Assembly: GCA_037954665.1 (NCBI GenBank)
Contig: JBBMOL010000058.1
Span: 2,892,928 to 2,956,927 of the forward strand
Origin: Laguncularia racemosa
Taxonomy: Eukaryota > Streptophyta > Magnoliopsida > Myrtales > Combretaceae
Direction: 5' to 3'
DNA length: 64,000 bases
Shown here piece by piece: positions 57,631 to 64,000 of this stretch. Numbering within the stretch: position 1 is the stretch's first letter; each line of letters opens with the position of its first letter. The notes beneath the pieces were generated by a model. The model was not told the DNA's origin. It saw only the letters and a list, made by a program, of their open reading frames with translations, and searched no databases. The position numbers were made by a program, and so were the translations under genes.

Positions 57631-58855
57631 AACCCGTATCCGATGTGACTTGTATAAAAGCAAGGGTCTTCCCATGGTTGTTCCAATCTATTCCAACTTC
57701 ATGATTGCTCCAATCCTTTCCGGGTTCATGGACAACCTTTATCAACCCGTTAAGTGCTTCCTTGAATCGTTTCGCTTGATTTCTTGTGATCGGTCCAGGC
57801 GACACTTCAAGAGGATCCACATTTCTTCTTCCGGCTTGGCTCTCATCATGGATCTCATCATTCCCCTCCTCTTGAAAAGGATTTGTCCTCAAATCATTGC
57901 CTGCATCAAATGGACTCAGATCAGTAACATAAAATGTGACACTTACTGAATACTCACCTGGTAAATTTTTCTTGTAGGCATTATCATTGATTTTCTCAAG
58001 CATCGGAAATGGACCGTCTCCCCTAGGGTTCAACTTGGATCTCCTTTGCAATGGAAAACTCTCCTTGCGAAAATGCACCCAAACCCAATCTCCAGGCTGA
58101 AAAATCTTGGGTCTCCTATCCTTGTTCACCCTTGAAGCGACCCTGGCATTTTGTTTTACAATCCTAATCTTTACCTGTGCATGTAGCTTTCTCACGAAAT
58201 CTGCCTTAGAATCAGCATCAAAACTCACAGACTTGTTAAGTGGCAATGGCAATAAATAAATAGGAACCAATGGGTTAAAACCATACACAATCTCAAATGG
58301 TGAACAATGAGTAGTGCTATATAAAGCCCTATTATATGCAAACTCCACAAATGGTAGACAATCTTTCCAAGTCCTAATGTTCTTCTTTATGATTGCCCCT
58401 AACAATTGAATTAAAGTCCTGTTAACCACATCAATTTGCCCATCAATTTGTGGGTGACAGATAGTTGAAAACATCCGTTTAGTTCCCAACTTTTCCCACA
58501 ATACTCTCAAAAAATAACTCAAAAATTTCTCATCTCGATCACTAACAATGCTTCTAGGTATACTATGCGGACGCACTACCTTTCTAAAGAACAAATCAAC
58601 AATGTGTATAGCATCATCAGTTTTATGATAAGGAATGAAATGAACCATTTTAGGAATCCTATCCACAACCACAAAAATATAATCTCGACCATGCCTAGGC
58701 CTAGATAATCTTAACATAAAATCTATGGAAATGTTTATCCATGGCTCACGAGGAATGACACAATACTCATATAACCAATCTAAGAAGTCATCTAAACAAG
58801 GAATGGGATGATGATACTTTGGCGCAGCAGTCAACACACATTCTCCATGTCCCAT
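57629..58855 (-). pseudogene. RT-integrase fusion frame (408 codons) left by deletion
   Basis: Residues 13-25 (KYHHPIPCLDDFL) are the RT block that follows the WRMCVDC motif. From about residue 33 the sequence is integrase (IPREPWINISIDFM). The RT catalytic part, RNase H and the HHCC domain are absent. Integrase residues D45 and D106 are present, but residue 142, exactly 35 residues on, is Asp (codon GAT at 58,432-58,430) where Glu is required. The C-terminal part (QPGDWVWVHFRKESFPLQRR, then LPGEYSVSVTFYVTDLSPFD) is intact and continues to a basic tail. No stop for 408 codons is notable in this window, but the protein would lack activity. Confidence 0.92.
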
Positions 58856-59159
58856 CTTTCTTAGGCACCAAAATCACAGGCACTGCACATGGACTCATGC
58901 CTTCTCTCACGTATCCCTTCTCCATTAACTCATCTACCTGCCTTTGGAGTTCCTTCGGAAAGACATTTTCAAAATCCTGCACAATAGACACAACCACACT
59001 AGGCAAAGCATTAGATAATTCGTTAGTAGCCAAACATGTTTCCTTAAAAACCAGCAACAACATAGGTTGCCTCATCACTAACGCTCTCCTTACTACACTC
59101 GCTCTTGCCACACAACTCTTTTTTTGCAAGGTTGCCCTCTCCTTTTCACTCACCACCAA
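58788..59159 (-). pseudogene. Gypsy RT N-terminal part
   Basis: QDFENVFPKELQRQVDELME joins two blocks that normally lie some 45 residues apart, so a second deletion is inferred. CAVPVILVPKKDGTWRMCVD (about 58,890-58,830) is the first RT block. A frameshift relative to the upstream protease and another to the downstream fusion frame bound this piece. Confidence 0.88.
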
Positions 59160-59176
59160 AGTTGATTCCCTTCAAC

Positions 59177-59911
59177 TTAGCCTCTCACACTCTTTCCAGC
59201 CTTCCTCTCCTTTTCCTTTTGATCTTGACTCTTATATTCCTTTTTCTTCTCATTGTCTTTTGCTCTCTCACTCTCACTCTGCTTTTCACTCACCTTATGT
59301 TTTGCAAAAGACTGTTGTAGCTGCAACTGGTCCTCATACACTTGTTTGGGTGTTAACGGTTTAAGATTAAAGCTTTTTCCTTGGCGAACAAGCGTATACT
59401 TGTTAGAAAAGCCATCATGAACAACCTTCCTATCAAATTGCCATGGCCTCCCCAACAACACATGACATGCTTGCATTGACACTACATCACATAACACCTC
59501 ATCCTCATATCTACCAATGCAAAAACCAATCAATGCTTGCTTACTCACCTTAGTCTCTCCACTATCATTCAACCACTACAATTTATATAGACTAGGGTGT
59601 CTAACAGTTTTGAGCCCCAACCTCTCAACAATAAAATTGCTCACTACATTGGTGCAACTTCCTCCATCAATGATCAAGCTACAAATATGATCTCCTAGAT
59701 AACATCTAGTATGAAATATATTCTCTCTTTGCACCTCCTCTTCTTCCTTCACCTGCACATTCAACGCTCGCTTCACTACTGCCACTAACCTCCCTATTGC
59801 AGGCTCCTCATCATCACTAGCATCCTCTAATGGAGGCATATCATCTTCTTCACTATCCCCCTCAGTCTCATACTCTCCATCATCACACAAAATCATCACA
59901 CGCCTATTTGG
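59177..59911 (-). pseudogene. Gypsy aspartic protease region
   Basis: SLIIDGGSCTNVVS (Asp codon at about 59,668) is the Gypsy-type protease active site with DGGS. After a TAG at 59,576-59,578 the same frame continues with CHVLLGRPWQFDRKVVHDG, the second conserved protease block. A Lys/Glu/Ser-rich linker leads to a stop near 59,177. Confidence 0.88.
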
Positions 59912-60982
59912 ACATTGACTAGCAATATGGCCTCTACCTTGGTATTTAAAACATCTAATGTCACGATTTCTAGAAGTAGAAGAATCAGGGTTACCTTGGT
60001 TACTAGGAGTAGAACCCGCTTGCCTCAGCTCCCCTTTTGGTTTGGTGGGTAAAGGCTTTTCTTCCTTCTTCCATTGATTAGTCTTCCAAGTGGATGAACC
60101 ATTACCTTGTTGAAACCGTGCATTACTACTACCTTTCCTCTTGTGCTGGTTCTCAACCTTTATAGCCATGTGAACCATATCCTCCAATTCTACATAATGC
60201 TACAATTCAACCACATTTTGGATTTCTCTATTCAACCCAGCAAGAAACTTAGCCATTGTAGCCTCTCTATCCTCCTCTACATTCGCCCTAATCATAGTGA
60301 CTTCCATCTCCTTGAAATACTCATCTACACTTCGGCTTCCCTGCCTAAGAGTTTGCAATTTGTTGTGCAATTCATGATAATAATACGCAGGCACAAACCG
60401 CTTCTTCATTACTCTTTTCATCTCTTCCCAAGACTTAATAGGTGGCTCGCCACTCCTCCTTCTATTCAACATTAATTGATCCCACCACACTATAGCATAA
60501 TCCGAAAATTCAATGGCAACAAGTTTTACTTTCTTTCTCCCACTATAGTTGTAACAATCAAACACCATCTCCACCTTTTTCTCCCACTCTAAGTACGCCT
60601 CGAGATCATTCTTCCCTTGGAAAGGAGGAATCTTCATCTTTATGCTACTCAATTGATCATCCTCTCTATTCCTATCTCCTCTATCTTCCCAATCTCTAGT
60701 TCCTCTATTCCGACCACTATATCCTCTATAACTCCCAATAGAAGGCTCATCAAAGTCATCATCCGACATTTCATCTCCACCCTTCGGTACTCTCCTAGAA
60801 CGACTCTCCCTCTTACGCCCTTGGAATACGTTTGTGGATTGCTCTAGTCTTTACTCTACCGTCTCATGAATTTGTTCCATTCCCTCTTGGAACATCCTCT
60901 TCATTTCTCCCCTCAACACCTCAATTACTAACCTAGCATCAAACCTTCCCCTCTCACCTTCAGGAGAATGTTGTCTCGACAT
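59912..60982 (-). pseudogene. Gypsy gag
   Basis: The frame opens at ATG 60,982 (MSRQHSPEGERGRF). Stops lie at TAA 60,853-60,851 and TAG 60,202-60,200, both in one continuous frame. The Retrotrans_gag core reads IPPFQGKNDLEAYLEWEKKV, YAIVWWDQLMLNRRR and FKEMEVTMIRANVEEDREAT. The zinc knuckle CFKYQGRGHIASQC (59,953-59,912) has Tyr in place of the second Cys. Confidence 0.92.
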
Positions 60983-61459
60983 AGTCCCTGCAGAAAAGAT
61001 TAGTACTAACACAAATATATATATAATTAAACCTCACGATACACTCCCTTACGTGTTTCGCTCAAATGATGATATCACACAGTCACTCATGTATTCTCAC
61101 AAATAATGATGATATCAACTCGCCAATTTCCTCTTCTCAATTCTCTTGGAACTAACCCGAACTACACCAATTCAAAACAACTCTAGGGTTCGTAAATTTT
61201 CCTCTATTTTTCTATCCGAAATTTTTTTTTTTTGTCTTGGTTGTTGCTCTTGATCACGTTTTTCTTTTCTTTTCTTTTCTCTTCTTTTTTTTTTGTCGTG
61301 ATTTTTTCTCTTTTTTTTTTAACAATCGCGTAGTCGATATTACACTATCAAAAGACAATAAATACTACGAAATTGAATACGATAATTGATATGAACGATT
61401 GGAGTTAGGGTTTTTGATATTACCTTCCTCAACCGAACTTGATGTTTTGACAAATCTAA

Positions 61460-61471
61460 GCTCTGATACCA
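61460..61471 (-). other. Primer binding site of the Gypsy element
   Basis: GCTCTGATACCA on plus, i.e. TGGTATCAGAGC on minus, three bases after the LTR end at 61,475. Confidence 0.9.
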
Positions 61472-61474
61472 AAC

Positions 61475-61681
61475 TGATACGAACCACGCCAACCCGTGAC
61501 GAAACCCAATACCAATACGTTCAGAATTCGTTGCCTAAGACGCCCAAACACCTAAAGTGGAAACCGCGATCCGTTGTCTATAAGTGAGACAAGAACCTTG
61601 GTATAAAATGAAGACGCCACAATCGGGATGAAAGACCGATTGATAAGTCGGGATGAACGCCACGGAAATTAATCCGATAAG
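61475..61681 (-). repeat. Truncated 5' LTR of the Gypsy element
   Basis: Matches plus 57,036-57,241 with few differences up to AATTAATCCGATAAG. Beyond that the two sequences are unrelated (TTCGATTTAG against CTCCTAAAGC), so about 380 bases of this LTR are missing. Confidence 0.88.
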
Positions 61682-62934
61682 CTCCTAAAGCACACTCCAC
61701 TGACGAGACCTTTGAACAAAGGACTTTTGCTAATGAATTCAACGACAACAATTTTGTTCGTCGGGGTAGTCCGATGATCCCCTTGTAGATGGACAATGGA
61801 TTCTCCACAATAATCTCTAAAGACGCTAGCTCTGGTGAATTTTCGTCATCGTTTGTAAGGAGGTAGCTGTTTTTTAGGAGTCCATTGATCAAAAGATGGT
61901 ACATACATCCAAAGAGAAAGTGAGAGTTGTGGGCATTACTTTTGTTTTGTTTGTATCATGAAAAGGGCAAAAGTTGAATCTAAGTGTCTAGCAAGGTCCA
62001 ACATCCCAGGTTGTTATATATATATATATATGTATGTATAGACGATGAGGAGGAGCGGCCGGTATGAAGTCCTTCCCGTGTTCTTCCATCTTCTTTTTCT
62101 CACTTTTCCTTGTTCGGCGAAGGTATCATCCAAAGCTCCAGGCGAGAGTTTTCAGCAGTGTTCCAGGTGATGGGAGGAAGGGAAAGATATATATATATAT
62201 AGGTATGTATACAAGTGTATGATGGACAACGAGGAAGAAGAGAAAAGGAGTAAGGAAAGATGGGGCTTGGTTGTTGTCGGTATTAGGTGGTTAGGACGGG
62301 GGAGGAAAGAAGAGTAGTAGCTGGTTGTCGTGTGTTGTGTGCGATTAGAAATTCTTGGGATCAACAGGGAAGGATCATGGTTCTGTTGTTTTAGAGAGTT
62401 TCAAGAGGAGCAACTACCAAAATGAGGAACTCACATATTATGGAATTAGGTGGTGGTTATTGTACAAGAGGCATAGAAGGAATGTGGATGCAAGTAAGCA
62501 AAAAGGGTAGAGCTTATGAAAGATACTCTATGAAATGGCTCTTCACATGATCCTATCTTGATTTTTCGCCAAGAAGAACCATTTTCTATTTCCATTAAAT
62601 CTTTAACCTTAGGGAAACAAAATTCTATAATTAGATGAACCATTTGAAAAGGAATTGGATTGGTTATATAAAAAAAAAAAAAATCAAAAGTGAAGATCAA
62701 GAATGGAGACTTGGTTGATAACATTGTGTGCATGTGCGGTATGGGAGTGTATTGCAAATACATATATACATCATATCATATGTTTAAAAACATGTATTGA
62801 GGTCTGTATGCCTATAATTGAGTTGGATATGGTAGCTATGAGTCATGTGTGTAGGTGTAATTGAAGGTGTGTGCATGTTAGGAAATGTTTTGAGCATGCA
62901 TGAATGGCATACCCGTAGAGAAGCTAGACGTGGG
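61682..62934. other. Unassigned sequence between the Gypsy element and the inverted-repeat arm
   Basis: Contains TA tracts (62,015-62,035 and 62,189-62,202), a purine-rich plus strand, and a 108-codon minus frame (61,904-61,578) that reads into the LTR and resembles nothing I know. No terminus recognised. Confidence 0.45.
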
Positions 62935-64000
62935 CTAGAGAAGAGAGAAGAGAAATGAGAAAAAGAAATAGGGAAGTGGAGAAGCCTAAGGAATGAAGGG
63001 AATTTAGCGAAGAAGTGATAAAAAAAAATGTTACATGTAAGGGAGCCAAGAGGAAGAAGAGAATAAGGAGAATGGTAGAAAAAAAGTTAGAAGATGGAGA
63101 AAGTAGGAATTGAAGACGAAAAAGGGTAAGAAAAAGAGAATGAGAGCTGGGAGATGAAGTCAAGAGGGTATTGATCCTATGTATGTATATAGGTGAAACT
63201 TGTGTATACATGTCGATATGACGTTATTATGATGGAGGTGGGCATGTGCATGTGTAAAGGATGGTTGGTGTATGTGTAGTGATGGAAGCGTGCGTGGGAA
63301 TGGAGATTGGTAGAGAGGATGGGAAGCCTTATTGGTAGAGATGTCAATAAAGGAGAGAAAAAAAGAAGGTGATACAAAACCTTTAGCGACTACTAATCCT
63401 ACAACTTATCCTACAAGTAGTTTGTTGAAAGATATTAGAGACAAATTGATAAACAAAAGGTTCAAAGTTGCTTCATGTAAAGGAGAGGTGAATTCGAGAA
63501 ATTCCAAAAAGGACAATAATAAGGGAAAAGAGAAAAGAAGGAATGGAACAGTGAAGTTAAGGAGGAAAAGGGAATTTCATGAAGAAAGCAAGTGTGTCTT
63601 TGTGTGAAATTGAATAGGAAAAGAGATGTCATTGATGTAGTAGCAGTGGCTCAAGCAGCTTGATCAAGTAATCGAGTTATAAAAGAAAGTCTTGGAAGTG
63701 CGTACATGCTATCGGTGAAATGATTTTGTATGTGAGTGTAGGGAAAGGCATTGGGGAGTTTGAGAAGAGATAGGAGTTAACGGAAGATCGAGAAATCCAA
63801 TGAAAAGTCGCTATAGCTAATCCTTTGATACTATGTTTGGTGAAGAGACTACACGTTAGAATCACTTAATAACGATTAGGATTATGCTGACCATAAACAG
63901 GTAAGTGAGAAACTTAATGATATGCTACAATGTTGTGATTTGTTTTATATGTTGTGTTGGATCTTAGTATATGGTATATGTGTCTTTCCTTGTTTGATTG
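62935..64000 (-). repeat. Right arm of the large inverted repeat (runs off the window)
   Basis: Reverse complement of 52,888-53,965 with many short indels. The match is still strong at the last base of the window, so the arm continues beyond it. It holds the mirror-image 92-codon frame at 63,332-63,607. Confidence 0.9.

Larger units (their letters stand above)
57036..61681 (-). mobile_element. Ty3/Gypsy retrotransposon with large internal deletions
   Basis: On minus: truncated 5' LTR (61,681-61,475), tRNA-Met-type PBS, gag, protease, the beginning of RT, the catalytic and C-terminal parts of integrase, purine tract and full 3' LTR (57,622-57,036, TGTGTATG...GTATCA). The bulk of RT, RNase H and the integrase zinc domain are missing. 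The gag-protease frame is interrupted only by three TAG/TAA codons. I see no chromodomain motif at the integrase end. The flank GCTAC at 57,031-57,035 has no partner because the other LTR is truncated. Confidence 0.92.

Noticed and set aside
58819..59364. A 181-codon open frame on +
   Set aside because: It is the antisense of the Gypsy protease linker and RT N-terminal region, whose sense strand carries clear domain motifs.
60107..60475. A 122-codon open frame on +
   Set aside because: Antisense of the Gypsy gag core; no independent similarity.
61578..61904. A 108-codon frame on - as a host gene exon
   Set aside because: It runs across the junction into the truncated Gypsy LTR, has no recognisable domain and lacks flanking coding signal.

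Overview
This window looks like intergenic DNA from a flowering plant, most likely a dicot. It is AT-rich and has many (TA)n tracts. Nearly every recognisable coding stretch is a broken transposable-element gene. A fragment of a TIR-NBS-LRR resistance gene (54.3-54.8 kb) favours a dicot, since grasses largely lack that class. I found no intact host gene, no CRISPR array and no prokaryotic feature.

Layout. 1-2.3 kb: AT-rich, nothing recognised. 2.3-6.8 kb: a nearly complete Ty1/Copia element (LTRs, PBS, gag-PR-INT-RT-RH, PPT) with many stops. 8.2-11.5 kb: an LTR-like block beginning TGTCAC, related to another at 51.07 kb. 14.6-16.2 kb: a diverged direct repeat. 16.65-26.4 kb: a large Mutator-like element (MULE) of about 9.7 kb with long terminal inverted repeats. 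It carries a ~145-bp AT-rich minisatellite, a broken plant-mobile-domain (PMD) gene on +, a nested 2-kb insertion with a tRNA-like segment, and a full-length but broken MuDR transposase on -. 27.8-28.6 kb: an isolated Copia gag. 29.2-29.8 kb: a 542-bp insertion flanked by a perfect 13-bp direct repeat. 31.2-36.3 kb: a second Copia element whose LTRs both contain a ~67-bp tandem duplication. 36.3-41.9 kb: mostly unrecognised DNA with two short tandem duplications.

41.9-42.9 kb: a minus-strand LTR element reduced to one LTR, a PBS and a piece of the second LTR. 43.1-43.97 kb: a decayed plastid 16S rRNA fragment (nuclear plastid DNA). 44-50.2 kb: a heavily decayed Ty3/Gypsy element of the Tat type, with a second RNase H domain. 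50.8-54.2 kb: nested LTR-like sequence containing a perfect 53-bp hairpin and one arm of a 1.07-kb inverted repeat; the other arm is at 62.9-64.0 kb. 54.3-56.1 kb: two neighbouring host-gene fragments on -, one TNL and one UTP4/Cirhin (POPCORN) WD40. 57.0-61.7 kb: a minus-strand Ty3/Gypsy element in which most of RT, all of RNase H and the start of INT are deleted, leaving a 408-codon RT-INT fusion frame that lacks the catalytic glutamate.

Nothing here appears to work as a functional module. The window is best read as a layered TE graveyard: nested insertions, internal deletions and premature stops, many of which fit C-to-T/G-to-A decay of methylated DNA. The parts most worth following up are the MULE carrying PMD plus transposase, the captured UTP4/TNL fragments, the plastid rRNA relic and the perfect hairpin. 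All homology calls were made by eye from remembered family motifs; no database search was run.
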